Assembly: GCF_901709675.1 (NCBI RefSeq)
Contig: NC_051098.1
Location: forward strand, 12,307,918 to 12,371,917
DNA from: Syngnathus acus
Taxonomy: Eukaryota > Chordata > Actinopteri > Syngnathiformes > Syngnathidae
Direction of reading: 5' to 3'
Length of the DNA: 64,000 bases
A program made the position numbers and the translations under genes. Within the stretch, counting starts at the first letter, position 1. Each line of letters begins with the position of its first letter. A model generated the notes under the pieces. It ran no database searches and was not told the origin of the DNA. It saw only the letters and a program-made list of their open reading frames with translations. Of the stretch, positions 43,344 through 57,369 are shown in pieces.

Positions 43344-46300
43344 TCCTGACATCTATTGAGCTAAAGTGGAACCTGCAACCCTGAGGGACACCATCTCGCA
43401 GGCGGCCTTGACTCAGTGCTGTTGTTTCCATCAATTATGACAAATGGGCTGAAGAGATGCCAGAAGGTACTTTCTAGACAAGGTAACCATGTTTCCTTCT
43501 CCTTCAATATTCGGAGTCGCCGCTGGTTAATGATCTTTGTGATCATACCTGTCGGAGCAGGTGATGATTGAGCGCTGCGAGTCGCCTCCCCTCCTTCTCT
43601 CCCTCTCAGAGCTGAGTGACAACACATCCATCTGCCTGCCTGTCCTTCATATGTCCAAGTTGCCAGATAAATGTCTTTCCTCACCTTGACCCAAGTCTCT
43701 TGCTTCTGCAAGTGTCAAGGTTCTATTTATTGGTGTTAGCATATTAGCGCTGCAGCTAGCGGGGACCAAACGTAGCTTTGCATTTAATTGACTAACTTGA
43801 GATGACGTCATCGCGATGCATTGGATGTTTTTCTTTAGGAGTGGGCTGTGAGATTTTAAAATGAAATATCGGGGTCGAGTATTACCTGCCGCCGACTGAC
43901 GCACATTTGGTCCTCATTGGACTTTATCCGATTACAATTTACATATAAAGGGCTTAACCCGAAGCGCTTCTGAAATATTTCTGGTCTGACTCTTTTAAGA
44001 CTCGTGGCTATAGCCAAATAGCTAAAGCTAGCAAGGCTTAACACATTGATTTTCCTCAACCAGGCAGTGATACGCTTTTTTGACTCCATTGAAGAAGGTC
44101 GGTCGGCGTTCTCAGCAGAAAGTGATTATAAAAGCCACTTCCCGCCTGTGTTTAATGTTAATCCCTTTCATTAATCTGGCCCCTTTGCGGGGGAATCTCC
44201 TTAACCAGACGGCTCGTTTGGCACCTTAAACTCTGCTAATTGCTCGCAAATATCCCCAATACCACGTTTGAGTGAAGAGGATGGCGCCTTCTGTGTTTTC
44301 ATAACTAGTCCGCATCAAGTTTACATTCCGCCGCTTGGACGGTGCGGCCCAATTATCTCCGTGCATTTAGCGCATTAAGCGTATTAACGGCAACACGGAG
44401 ATTTGCGTGGGCTAATCTGAAGAGCCACTCGGACTTGATTAAACGAGACTAATGGACGGCATTGTGTTCAAGTGTCCTCGCTATCGGAAATCGCTATCTG
44501 GGCTCGGCGGCGGCGTTTATTTGCTGGAATGAGAGATCAGATTGTCAGACAAGCTTCAAAATGAAAGCAGTATAGTACAAATGTTAAAGTTGTGTGTTTG
44601 TTTAGCCAGTTGGCTCATACCACGGATGCACACGGGTGAGCTCGGTGGACCCTCTGGACCACTGAGCACCGCTGCTAACTGATCAAACCACTTTATCGGC
44701 TTCTCTTTTGTTTACCCTCTCTGTGGGTGTTTTTTTTTTTTAGACCTTTTTTTTTTTCCTGTCTCGTTCCGCCTCGGTAGCCACGGCCATCAGGCGTGTG
44801 TGTGTGTGCTTTCGGATTTGACACCAGGACAGTAGCGGATCAGTGGAACAGAACTTGACAGGAGAACATGAAGGGTTCCCTCCAGAGGTAGTCGAGGAAC
44901 ACAAGCCGAGGAGGGAATATTTGATCCGCTGTTCCAAATGATTTGATCTCATACAATGAACTGTGCACAATCAATTGCCGACACTTCAATCAGCACTCGG
45001 CTTTGTGAGTGAAATGAAAAATCTTTAACCGTTTTCACTTTGTGGTCTGGTTGAGCCGGCTGATTTTTGGAAGTGGAATTTGATTTGTTTATTTTTTCTC
45101 TTTGAAAGAGAGATGATTTCTCACCAGACTGGGAACCAGTTTGAAAATCATGGAGGACACGAGCATAGCCAAGCGTTTCTGTCACGACGTGTCTCAATTC
45201 TGAGCCATGTATTGATAGATTGTTTACATTCTCAACAAAATGCACAATGCCCCCCCGTTTTCTTCTGGACCTTACATCCCGAGGCGACCTCCCGTCCGTC
45301 CCGTTCCCGGCGGCTCAAAAGCCGACCTGCCAGTCTGCGCTCTGCACGCTCGGCCGCGCCGTCGGCAGCTGACAGGCTATTTGGGATTTACCCGCTGCTG
45401 CTGTGCCTGTCTCTTCATCTGCCGCCTTTCATGGCAGTAAAAAACAGCCTGGACCGCACCCCCCCCTCCCCTCCTCGCCAGCTCATCCTCATTCCAGCAT
45501 CCTCGGCCCCACCCCCTCCCACCACCTCTCCTCCTAATCCCATCCTCCTAAAGACTGTAATTGAGCAGCGCGGCATGCTGGGATTAGGCCTGTTATTGGG
45601 GGGTATTATCGTTGCAGGGAGAAATTTGGGTGAAAGTGTGGGGGCGCCTGGAATCCTCTGCCACTCAACACGGGTGTTGCAAGGCCGGCAATTGGAAGTC
45701 TTCATACGCTGTGCGTATTTTTAACTCTGGTCAACCGTATGACAGCGTGGGTCAAAAATATACAGAATTGTGCACACGCGTCAATCGAATCATCTTTTTT
45801 TCAAAACGGGACATTTTGCACGTATCGTGTGAATTTTTCCACGTTAAGAGCATTTGTGGAAAAATAGTATTTTGAAAAGTATATACAAACATACGTACAT
45901 ACATGGCGCAACCAAAAGGGCCAAAGAGGACCCCAGGTAGGGGTGGGGGGGGGCCCTGATGTGACAAGGTGCATCTTCGGGTCAGGGCTGATGTCTGCCA
46001 AAGTGACAGCAAATCCATACAAGTGTGACGCTTAAACAATAAAACATCATCTCGCTCTGCTCGCCGTCTTCTCCATATCGGAGCCGACATCCGCAATTAC
46101 ATTTCGCCGTTAACTAGCGGCTCCATCGGAGAGATTGATCGTCTTAATCGTCATTGGTAGGAATCAGCGGCAAAGAGAAAAATGGATGTCCTGACCCCGC
46201 TTTCGATTTACGGGCTGGCGTTTCCTCCCGTTTGCCAATTCCTATTGATCGGGTCTTTGGTGCTCGATTCTGCACTGCGAGCTTTTTTTTTTCTTTTTTT

Positions 46301-49300
46301 TCATATCCCCAAGCAGGAGATAAGGGACGACATGGAACGCGTAATACGGCCTTGAGTTTTCACTTGGTCCCCGAGTTAATTGAGGGATTTGCAACGATCC
46401 CGATAACTATTGATTCCTACGGAGGAGGCGAAGCAGCCCATTCAAGCAGTCAATCACATTAAAATGATTTGTGCAAAGAAAAAAATGGAAATAAAGAAAT
46501 AAACAAATGACTAAATAAATAAACAAAATAACAAATACATAATAAATAAATAAATAAATTATATTCAGTTTCCTTATGTTGCATATATTTTTATTTTTTC
46601 TTATCCACGTTTCAACCAAATGAGAACACGTGCGCGAGGACTTTGTCCTGTAGCACGAGGCGGGATGCTCACCGGCACTCTCCGGGATTTAAAAAAGTCT
46701 CGCAGAAACTGTTGCGAAATCGTCAAGTTCATTCGCCGCTACTTTGTAAGCCGCTTAAAGCCGCTGCCAGCTTAGCGTTGCCATATTAACATCAGCCCGT
46801 GAGACGGCGCTGACAAGCTTCCTTCCTCCCGCTCAACTGGCGCCGATGTTGGGGAGTGAGTGTCAGCCACTGACAAGCATGCGGAGGACAAATTCTTGAG
46901 TAGACGTTGAGCAGAAGCCACGGCTCGGGCTTTGCATTTTGACATCAAACAACGTTTGTTGAAAAGCGGCAGATAGCGCAGACCAAGCTTAATGTGCTTT
47001 TAGTTGCTGATGAACGCCGCTTACCTGCCCGGAAGTCCCGTCTGGGAGGATTAGGCCGGCACGGCACGCCCGTTCCGGGTCTAAAACCTGCCCATCAACC
47101 GGACAGCACTTGTCAACCAAAATTAGAATTTTAGTCCAGGTGGAATTTTATTTTTATATATCATATAAAAATGTATCTATCATTTTATATTTATAATTTT
47201 GAGGGGGTGGAGTCTTTTTGTATTTGTGCTGTAGTTCCTTGTCAACAATAAGCGATTTAGCACGTGGGAACAAATAGAGCGTTTGTCCCAAAATATACAG
47301 ATGCCCCAAATCCCACGAGCATTTTTAAAATTAGTGTTTGCTCAAAACATCTAGCGTGGTAACAATCCCTCTGTGCCATTTTTCTTATGCGCGAACTAGA
47401 TTAAGAGCCAGCGTTTGTCCCAGAGAACAGAATGAAAGGCTTCATGTGCAATTTGACGCTTTGTACAGTTTGTGTTTTCTGTTGTCGTGGCGTTTTGTGT
47501 GTTTCTTTTGTTGTCTCTGCTCTTTTGGTTCCAGAGAAATTCCGCGCGTAGTGTTGGGGACAGGATGAGCCGCAGCTCCTGACAGGTCCAGTCTCACCGT
47601 CAACCACTAAATATAACACGCGTAAGCCTCTTAGCCACACGATGCTTGTTCTTCGAAAAACAAAAGGTGTCCATATTATTCCCATAAAGCGCCGGCGCCG
47701 CAAAATGATGTTTGCCTGTCAAGCTAATTTCTCGGCCGCGCTACGAAGCGACACATTTTGCACTCAAAAGCAAAAAAAACGGCACAAATTCTCACGTATG
47801 CATTTTTAACATGCCCGCACTAGTCGAGCATTTGATCAAAGACTAATTATCGCTTTGCTGTTTACTAGCACGAATAATGTCGCCAGCACTCGGCATTCAG
47901 CTATCAGTACCTCGCACACGCAGCGAGCAGGTAAAGCCGAGTCAGCAGCATCGTTTGACGATGTTTAAAATGGTCTCCTCCGCTTGTTATCTTTGAGAGG
48001 GAGAGCAAGCGGCACTTAAAATAGTGCTGACTCGGCGTATTTATATGGCGTTCACGTTTGACCCGCTTTGCATAAAATTGCCACTTTTCTACATTCACTT
48101 GTTGCCAATTGTGAGCGAATGCAACAATGGCGCCACTAAAAACTGGAATTGGATTTATAAATAAAATACTCTCTCAAAATCTGAGTACAAAAGTGTACTG
48201 CTAGCTGCACTACCTACTTACAATAAATGTTAAGTCCCCCCAAATTGATGGCATTTAAGATTCCATGTTTGCAAGACTCAGCTTGAACTATTTATTTTTT
48301 ATGGGTGAAAATGGAGAGTTAAGATTGAGTCTGTGAAATTAAAGGGCTCCAATTCCCAGCTCGCAGCGGTATCGCTCAAGCGCCCCTCCCTCTCGGTGGC
48401 CGGCGAGCGATATAGTAGCCACAGGGGGGATGCTAACAGGATTAGCATGAGCATATAGCTCCCCGTCCACCCCCGGCCACTTTGGGCCTCGCGTGCGCCC
48501 ATAAGAGGCCATTTCTATGCTAATGTGCTGTTTACACCACCAGAAAAAATCTATCGTTCGCCGATTTAGCCGTAAAAACGATGACGAATTGCATGTTTTC
48601 TTTCCTCCGCCGGAGCAGATTACTATCAGCTTTGTGTGTATTATTATTATTTTTTTAGATTGATGCGCGCACTCCCGATAAAACCGACCCCCAGGATGCC
48701 ACATAACTCGAAAGCATGATTACTGCACTCGCTTTGTCTTTCTCACGTTCAATATTACCTTTGTGCTCATTCATATTCTGGGTTCTTTCTTCTGGCCACA
48801 CAAATCTATAGCGGAAGCCTCCTAATGTATTCCTTTTCTCTTAGGTGAGCGGTTTTGCGAATCACTTAAACTGAGGAGCAATTCTAATGTAGTGGAGCAT
48901 TTTTTTAAAGCAGGTTAATTCCAGGCACCTTGGGTTAGCTTAGCAATTACCATGGCTTCTCCCTCTGTCACAAAGATGCATGTTAGATATGTAGCTTTTT
49001 CTATACAGCATTTTCACATTCTGAGCTTGAGCGGGCCTGAGGGTGTCCATGACACACCCTCCCTCCCTCACTCCCACACATTTTCTCACATGCCACGCGT
49101 GATCAGCAGGTGGCAGCATTCATGCACCGAATAAGCTACAGCCCCAAAGCTCGCAAGACCAGACAGTTGAGTCGCTGCACGTTTTTACTCTGGAAATTAA
49201 AAATTCTAATTTGTGATGACGATGGGGGCACCCCCATGTCTCATCACGGTGAAAAAAATGGAAGACATTTAAGCTGGATAAAAATTTAATGACTCATTCA

Positions 49301-50630
49301 TAATTTACAACAACAGATGGGCACTGTGGCGCGCGCCATTTGAATGATACGCGTTGGAATGCTGTCACTTTGTGTGTGTGTGTGCGCCTTGTATGATTGC
49401 GGCGTGATGGGGGTCATTACTTTTTTGTCTCATTAAAAGCACACAAAGTACTCGGAGTATGCGGGCCTCTCAAGGTCACGGGTGGCAAAAATGACATTAG
49501 CGTGTGATGTGCATCAAAATGGCGGCGAGTGTCAGAGGGCGTGTCCGAGCGACTCTCATCCATCTCCGTTTCTTATCGAGTGAAAAATTCACATGTCACC
49601 AGGGCATTCATTATTGAAAAAGTATCAGCTCAAGCTGTCGGCAGTAAATTGTGCAGCAAATGAAAAAAGAAAAAAAATAACGTGTGCAATAAATAGTTCA
49701 TGGAAAAGAGAAGCATCTCGCTTCTTTACTGGATTGCTTTTGCTTCTCAGCTTTAATTGCATATGATGGATTTTGTTGTTTCTATCATATTATTTTTAGT
49801 TTCTTATTTGCAAAACAGTAATACAAAATAGTACATTGTAAGATAGTAATTGCATATTATTTTGTATGATTTTTTGATATTTTCTAAACATAATATATAT
49901 TTTAAATATGTATTTTTTTTAAACAATTGTTACTACTTTTGTAGTGTATTCTGAATTAGGATTTGATCTCAATTCGCTTTTCATTTGCTTATGTCATCAT
50001 GGCTGCCAAGTTTGATGACTTGCCCTAAAACGGCTCGCATGGCTTTTCATTTGACTTTGGAACCCGGAACGAGGCTCTCCTTTTCTGAATAATGAAGTGA
50101 ATTGCAATCAGAACTCTCCGGACCCAAATCACATTGCGAGGCTGATGACTTGACCCGCCGCGAAGGTCTTTGGGAGCCGGTTGCGACGTCCCAACGTGTG
50201 ATTTGTTGCGCTGATTGCATTAGGTGCTGGGAGTCGGTCCCCGCGGAGGAGCCGCGCCGCCGATTGTACCTCAGCTGTAGCCCGAGATCTAATAATCCTC
50301 CAGCAGCGCCATTATGTCCTTGATGGGCCAAACCCAATCTTGGCCTTTCTTTGTGTCTGGCCCCGCAGGACGGAGGACACCGGCCAAGCCTTGCTCGGCT
50401 TCAGGAGAAGCAATATATCAAATATTCATTTGTCTGAAGATTTCGCTTATTCCCCAAACAACAGGTGGCTTCTGAGATGACACGGTTGTCCGAGTTAGGT
50501 CGGCATTTGTTGGCCAGTTCCCTGACAAAGCACAAAAAAGGGCGGCGTGCGCCGTTGTGGATGTGAACACGGCCGACTTGAGTTACAGCCGATCAAAGCG
50601 GCTCCTCTCCTTCCCATCAAATGTTGCGCG
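43344..50630 (+). other. long intron or gene desert, part 5
   Basis: No recognised gene. A TGACGTCA palindrome lies at 43803-43810. The 45240-45600 block is C- and T-rich and includes an inverted pair of TAATCCC words. A G run lies at about 45941-45953. An AT-rich island lies at 46475-46600. A CTCF-like word lies at 49104-49115. The 214-codon frame at 45080-45724 is compositional and not called. Confidence 0.5.
49104..49115 (+). promoter_or_regulatory. CTCF-like core word
   Basis: TCAGCAGGTGGCAGC agrees with the CTCF core CCASYAGRKGGCAGC at all but the first base. Motif match only. Confidence 0.35.
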
Positions 50631-50880
50631 CTCACATCTTGCATGGAGACATCTGCGGCACTTCAAAAAAATTGAATTGTCTTTAAATGTGAGATGAGTT
50701 ACTGTCAGATAAACAAAATGATTTCAAGACAAATTGAGAATTTCCACTCACATCTTGCATGGAGACATCTGCGGCACTTCCAAAAAATTGAATGAAAAAA
50801 AAATTGATATTGTCTTTAAATGTGAGATGAGTTACTGTCAGATAAACAAAATGATTTCAAGACAAATTGAGAATTTCCAC
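50631..50880 (+). repeat. recent tandem duplication, units of 116 and 134 bp
   Basis: Unit 1 (50631-50746) and unit 2 (50747-50880) abut. Both start CTCACATCTTGCATGGAGAC and end GACAAATTGAGAATTTCCAC. They are almost identical apart from an extra A-rich stretch of about 18 bp (GAATGAAAAAAAAATTGATA) in unit 2 and one substitution. No coding capacity or inverted ends. Confidence 0.92.
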
Positions 50881-53800
50881 ACGAATGACGCGTCACAGCA
50901 TGACAATAAGTCTCCGTTCTCCAAAATAAGGAAAGCCATTGTAATCTGTTAAGCATTTATCGGCCATGCCTGCGGGTCGCATAATGGTCTGTAAACCCCC
51001 TCGCATTGTCGCCATAGCAATACTCGGCCGTGGCAGTCCAGCTAAGGGGCCGCTCGCTGCAGACAAATTGCCCATTTGCCACATGTTGGCTATTGTGCCA
51101 TATGCGCTCATTTTCTGACACAAGATTTATGCGGCGGGGCGCCATTCAACTTGCGTCGGAGCGGTACCGAGGTGCAGACCGATGGAGCCCGTGACCTGTG
51201 TGTTTACCAACAGCCGCTTAATTAACCTCGCCGATTCCCTCAAAAGAATACGAGCGAGCGTCTCGCCAACTGGCCGACAGGTGACTCTCGGACAAGATTG
51301 ATGGGCCGGATGGCACCGGACAATGAAAAGCGCCGCTTAATTGCAATTGGATGGCTCCGATAGACAGAAGGCTTTATTTGGACCGGCGGCCCCCGCTGGG
51401 TCGTTATGAGCCGACCGGGCGCAAACGTGCCACGGCCGCCGCCAGATGTTTGATGGCCGAGGCTCACTTTAAATCGCTGCCAACGACAGTTGCCTCAAAG
51501 TTTGGATTCGTTAGCGCCGGCCTGCGCCCACGTAAATAACGTCGGCCGTGATGACATTCTGTCGAGGAAAATGGCGGCTGGTGCCAATCGCTGATGAAGC
51601 TGTGTGGATCTTAAGCCGGCTTTATTGGCACTCTCCGCCTTGAGCTGGAGGTTATTCAAACAAAGCGCAGGGCTGTGTTTGTGTTTACCGGCGGGCGCCA
51701 CCGCGCTGTAATTTAGTGCCGGCCGGCCCGCGGGGGGAAGCGGTTTTTGTTTGGTCGTCTGCGAGGTGAATATTCATCGGGGAGCCACACCTGAGGCTCC
51801 CGTGACGGCGTCCTCGCTCTCCATTAGCGATGTGATGGCTACGCGCTATTGGCGGCATTCTTCCTCTCAAGGATACACATTGAAGGTGCTTTTCAAGTGG
51901 CCTCGCAGCTCGAGAGGAAAAGCATTATTAGAGCCTACGGTTGGAAATTTGCTTGCCTGCGTTTTTTTTTTTTCTTTTTTCTTCTCATTGTGTTTGCGCC
52001 GTCGTTTAATGCGTTGGTGCAACATAACTTTTAGCAAGTCAATTTTGGCTTTGTGTTCCCACGTCAAATTACAGGGCCGGCGAGCATTGTGTGCAGGATA
52101 ATGAAGGCATTGAGCGCTTTTATGAAATCCATTTCCTTCTCGATCAATCCGGTCCGAATGTCATCTGTCTCGTTTGCATCTCACCGCCCGGGACTGTATT
52201 AATAATTGCACAGGGGGCCGTATTGATCGCTATCGAGCGGGCGGGGGGTGGGGGTGCACTGTAGTCCGGCGGCCGAGCCGACCCTAAATCAAGTGACATC
52301 TCATTAGAAGCGGCGGCGGCGCCTCAGCAGATTTTTAGCGTCAGGAAAAGATGGAAATCGGGAGTGAGTGTTAACATGAAAGATGAGGCCGCCTTCAGTC
52401 TTGGCCTCAAAGCGCTCGCAACGCTTCTATTGATTTGATCACAATTGCGATTGTCTCCGCGCATTGATTAGCTGGCCTCGGAGTAGCCAGTTAGCGCTGG
52501 AGCTAAAGTGAGGGAGAACGTCGGATTGTTTGAGTCTTGCTGACTTGACATGGTGCATTGGTTACGGTGATATGTCATGTAGGTGTTGCCACGGCAACTG
52601 CAGTTTCTGTGAAATTCAAGCTAAGCTACAAACGCTTTTTGGTTCGTTTATTTTTTTGGGGGGGGCAGGTGGGAAACAAAATATTGTACAAAAAGGTTCT
52701 TTCATTTTGATTGCATTGTCGTGTCATGAAGTCCAGCAACCTTGCACATCATCGGCGCCGACGGCTTCATTCGTGTCTTCCTGTTTAAGCGAAGCCGCAC
52801 GCCGGTTTCGTCCGCACGCCGGCTTCATCCGTGGCCGCTAAATGAACGTTTATGATTCTGCGCCACGCTCCCACGCCCGACATCTAGCCGGTAATGAGTC
52901 GCTAATGAAATTTGGGTCGATGCGCGGCGGGTAATGTGGCTAAGCGATGCGTCGGGGTCGGCGACGTGTGCTCACTTGTCTGGACGGAGGCCACCGAGCG
53001 AGCGGGCGGCAAATTGAAGACTTGCGCACACGATTGATCGGAAAACACCTCGCGTCTCCATAATAATTCTCTCTTATTCGTCGCTCGGCACCTCCATTTC
53101 TCTCCATCGCATTCTCCCTTTGGATTTGCAATCTTGCTCTTCGTCGGCTCGACCGGCTCGTTTTGGAGTTGATTGGTCATTTGATTTGTAACGGCAAAGG
53201 CCACCGTGTGAATCCAGAGGGCTTCATTCTTGCCACAATTGCCTCGCACATTCCTGCACGCGCGAGTCTTTATTTTTATTACTATATTTAATGGATTATT
53301 TATAATCTATTTATTTACATTTTATTTTATTTATTATTTTTTTTAATTCTCATTATTTTATTTTTTTTATTCGTCAGCCTGTGGACCGGGAAACGACATT
53401 AAATTCGCGTGGATGTACTTGGGAGATTAAGAACCCGTTCATTGCCATTTTGCGGTCAGGGTAACTCTTTGTGCCCATCTTGCTAGCTGGAGGGTGTGCT
53501 GCCGACCACTTAAATGACCTTTTGACCTCCTCAGTACTTCTCTGCAGGCAACTCATTTTTTTTTCCATTTTGTGATGTGGCTCACAATGCGAACATAGCC
53601 TCAAGTAGGCGGACGTCGTCTTTCTCAGTTTTCTTTCTCTGCTTGGCTTAGCGTTAGCTGCTATCCTTAACGCTTGCGCCACATTGTACAACGTCGGCGC
53701 AATTCATGTTTTTTTTTTTTTTTTTTAAATGGAAGATTTGTTTCACCTCTAAAATATTTCTTTGAGAGCTGATCCACATGAGTAAAAACAAACGAGTTGG

Positions 53801-56800
53801 GTCGGCAGTTAGAATGTAGCCGTTGAACACATTGAAAATGCCCTTTCAATTTCCACCAATTTGCAAGGTTATCTGTTCAACCTCGCAGCGGAAGCTTTCC
53901 GATGCCCCCCTGCCTCGGTGAATATGCTCAACGTCATGAAAGCACAAACATTTCTTGCCACCCCCCCCAACAGTGTGTTGTGAACCTCATTTAAATGGAA
54001 ATGGAGCAATTATAAGCCATGTGAAACCCGACCACCGCCACCATCCAATTGACTTTTTTCTCCCTTTATGTCACCGATGATAATGCAATTACTGACGCCG
54101 GGTTCCTTCTCGCGTTTTATCGGGCGGGAAGGCTGCACGCGATATGTTTTGCTTCCGAATGGCATGTAGCAAAAATAATGTCAGCTGCGTAGCGACGGGC
54201 TGCGGCGGTAATCTACTTTTCAGCACGACTCAGCCGCACCTTCAGCCGGCGAGGTAGCTTGGGCCACTTATCGTAACCACCCGCCATTTAGCCGCAAACA
54301 CCATCCTACCCGCCCGACGTGGTAATTACCGCCGGCACAGCGCCTTTCCGCCATGCTGACAGGCGTGTCTGCGGATGACAGCTACGAATGTACTGATGCG
54401 CCACGCCGATTTTTTTTTTCTTTTGTTCAACACTGAACACCCTGAGCAGACAATCATGGCATCATGTTTTTTTTACTTGTACCAACCTGTACATCCCGTT
54501 CTTTTTAAACAGAGTCATTGAACACTGTGGTCTTCCCTTTTCCTTCCCTAAAAAAGAAAAAAAACAGCATAGACCAGCATAGTTAAAAAAAAAATATTGT
54601 CCTGGTCCGGATAAAATAACTCGCTTGCATTGGCTCAATACGTGCTTTGCTAAATTTGGGAAGAAAATCAAAAATATGAATGTTAACAACTAAAAAAAAC
54701 AACAATAAAAAAGCAGGGTTTGCTAGCTTTAGCTATAGTTAGCTGTCTTGTCTGTACCAGCACTATACTTTTTTCCCCCTTTGCGCCAATAAATTTGTAT
54801 AAAATGAACTGTGAAAATTTATTGCGACTTTTTGACAACACTAGTTTCCCTCAAGTACAGGAGTTGAATCTGTTGCTACACCGACATACGATCTGTATGT
54901 TTCTATTTAAGTACCCTGCTTTTTCCAGCAGCTGCAAGATATTTACGCATGTTTTGTATGTTTTGAATACAAGGCTCCTCAGTTGGTGATTAGCAGGGAA
55001 GGGAAGCTTCCACCGAATGGATGGGAGCCTTTTTTTGGGGGGGGGGGGCAAAGCAGCTGCTTCCACGATGTGCACTTGATAATGATGACCCTGGATCCCA
55101 TTAGCCTTCCAATGAGGGAGTCAACGTCCCGTGGCCTGCAATTTAGCTGTAATGAGAGGCCCCCCCCTCCCCAAGTTTGGACGATGTGTGGGGGGTTGCC
55201 ATGCGAACCAGGAAGTTGGCCTTCTCGCTTTGGGTGGCGTGACGTTAGTTCTGTGACCTCAACGGGTGTTGTCGAGCGTCCCGTGGCCACAGAAAAGTCC
55301 CTCCTCCACTTTTTACAGAGTTTCATAGTGGCGTCCAAATTTGTACCCACACAATTCTGCACGAGCACTTGTATATTTTTAAGAAAAGAGTCTTGTAGTA
55401 AAGTTTGTAGTATCCCTGGAAGTTTGTATCATGGTAAACCTACGATGGTCTGGATTGGAAAGCCTGCAGATGAAGGTTCTGCCGCCCGTCCGCCGCGGTG
55501 CGATAATGTTGTCAGGAGAACCCCCCCCACACACCCCACCCGTCGCAATTCTCAACTCAAGGGCTTACGGAATAAAGCATCATTTCACTGAAGGACAATG
55601 GCTCTCTAATGAATTTTCCAATTTTGGACAGATGGTAAACTGGCAATCCAATTCGACTCCCAGAAGACTAAACAAATAAAATTGTTGGTTTCAGACCAAG
55701 TGATGATTTCTTAATTAGTGGCGGCGGCGGCTTCAAGAGCCACACACCCTTGCACCCTGCAATGCGCAGCAGGATTAGATGCTCGCCTCATATCCGTACA
55801 CATCTGTACGTGCGCGTATAGACGTACTTTGAGATAGTGGCCTCTCTCAGTTGATATTATGCTTTATTAAAGCCGCCGGTGACAGCTTTATTGGAATGGA
55901 GGTCATGTATGAGACTCTAACCTGTGTCATTTATAATTCATTGTCAGAATATGCTCTTCTTAGCGGGATTAAAGTTTAATAACGCCACCGGCTCTGTAAA
56001 TACCGCTTTGTGCCGAGGCTGAGTAAGGGGGTGGCCGAGATGCGGTGCGGTGAATGTGGGCTTAAGGCCAACCCGTCGTCAGCAGGACTGGAATGTGTTT
56101 TCCTGCAGATAAGGAGACCGGTCCAGAGGATGAGATGTTTAGCTTCTTATTGTGTGGCAGGGCCAAATAGAATACTTAGCATGTAGCGTAGCATGCTGAC
56201 GTTAGCTAGCAGACTAACTGCTATGTTTTGCGGCGGCAGCTGCCGCCGTTGCGCTTTGGGCAAATTGCATCCAAGCATTTCTATGTTTTATTGTTGCTAT
56301 TGGAGACTTGCCGAGGTTTGGGTCACCCGACTGTCTTTAGCCGGGCCTGTCACCGTTATTAGGTCTGTCTTGTTTATTGCCGCCTTTAGCCGGCGGACTA
56401 GGTGGGGTCACGGAAAGGAAACGACTTCTATTTGGTCATCACTCAGCGCTTGTTAGAATTACAGCTGCGCCCCGGCCGGCACCAGGCCGCCGTGTTTCCG
56501 TCCTTTCTCTGCTATCAGTCATGGACTTATCTGCTACGTAGCCGGACATCACAACGGCGCTTCAGTACGCTGACCTTTCCGTTCCGTCGGCTTTGTTGCG
56601 ATCCGGAGCTCGGCTTTTCTTTGGCTCGAGTCGAAGCGGCCCCGCCCGGTGCAATTTCAGCTGCCGTTGCATCACTTTGGCGTCACACCAAGCAATTAAC
56701 CTCTTGAAACGGCAATCGAGATTGTTTGAAATCCTTTCCGTCGCGTGTAGGCTCCCCGCGGTTTTCAGTCAAGCCACAGCGGGTCGGCGCTGATGCGATT

Positions 56801-57369
56801 AGATGATGCCATTTTGAGTGTCTGTGTCTTCCTAATTTGCTTTTCTCCTCAGTATGGCCGTGAACTCCCTTTAAAGCTCTGTGCATGTAAATATGTTGTG
56901 AGCGTCCGCCCCCCCTCAGCCTCCGAGACCCTCCTCACTCAGGTTTATGGTGCACATTACAGTGTAATTGCTTTCATTTGGGCGCTGCTTGTAAAACCAA
57001 AGCTGTAACGGCGCCGAAGGGAGGGGGCTGCTCCGCCCGTCTTGAGCAAGAAAAACCTAAAGTGCTTGCACCCTTTCGGAATGAATGCTCCATTGCAGTC
57101 ATTGGCGACAGGCAGGTGTGGATGCTTGTGCGATTTGATCACATAAAACAAGTGCTATTGCGTCTCCCTCGGGAGCTGATCCTTTGACACCAAATAGCTG
57201 AAACGCTGGGCCAGGCATGTTCAAGTGGAGCGGCACTAAAGCCATATTCGAGTCAATGCTGTCAACGTTGGCTCTGCATATAGCCACAGAAGCAACTTCT
57301 AGCTACTAGTTAGCGGGAATGACTCATGACATCGGCAGAGGATCTTTCTGAAAGATTCTATTTTTGATG
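50881..57369 (+). other. long intron or gene desert, part 6
   Basis: No recognised gene. GC-rich blocks with TAATTA or TTAATTAA words, for example 51180-51560, 52050-52460 and 54090-54390, look like candidate regulatory DNA. A two-unit 17 bp repeat lies at 52795-52828. An AT-rich island lies at 53265-53372. T and G runs lie near 53708 and 55035. Clustered TTAGC/GCTAGC words lie at 56165-56225. Confidence 0.5.
52795..52828 (+). repeat. 17 bp tandem pair
   Basis: CCGCACGCCGGTTTCGT is followed directly by CCGCACGCCGGCTTCAT, with two differences. Function unknown. Confidence 0.75.

Noticed and set aside
45080-45724. 214-codon + strand frame
   Set aside because: It spans a C/T-rich block giving Pro/Ser-rich residues with no motif, and no supporting start or splice context.
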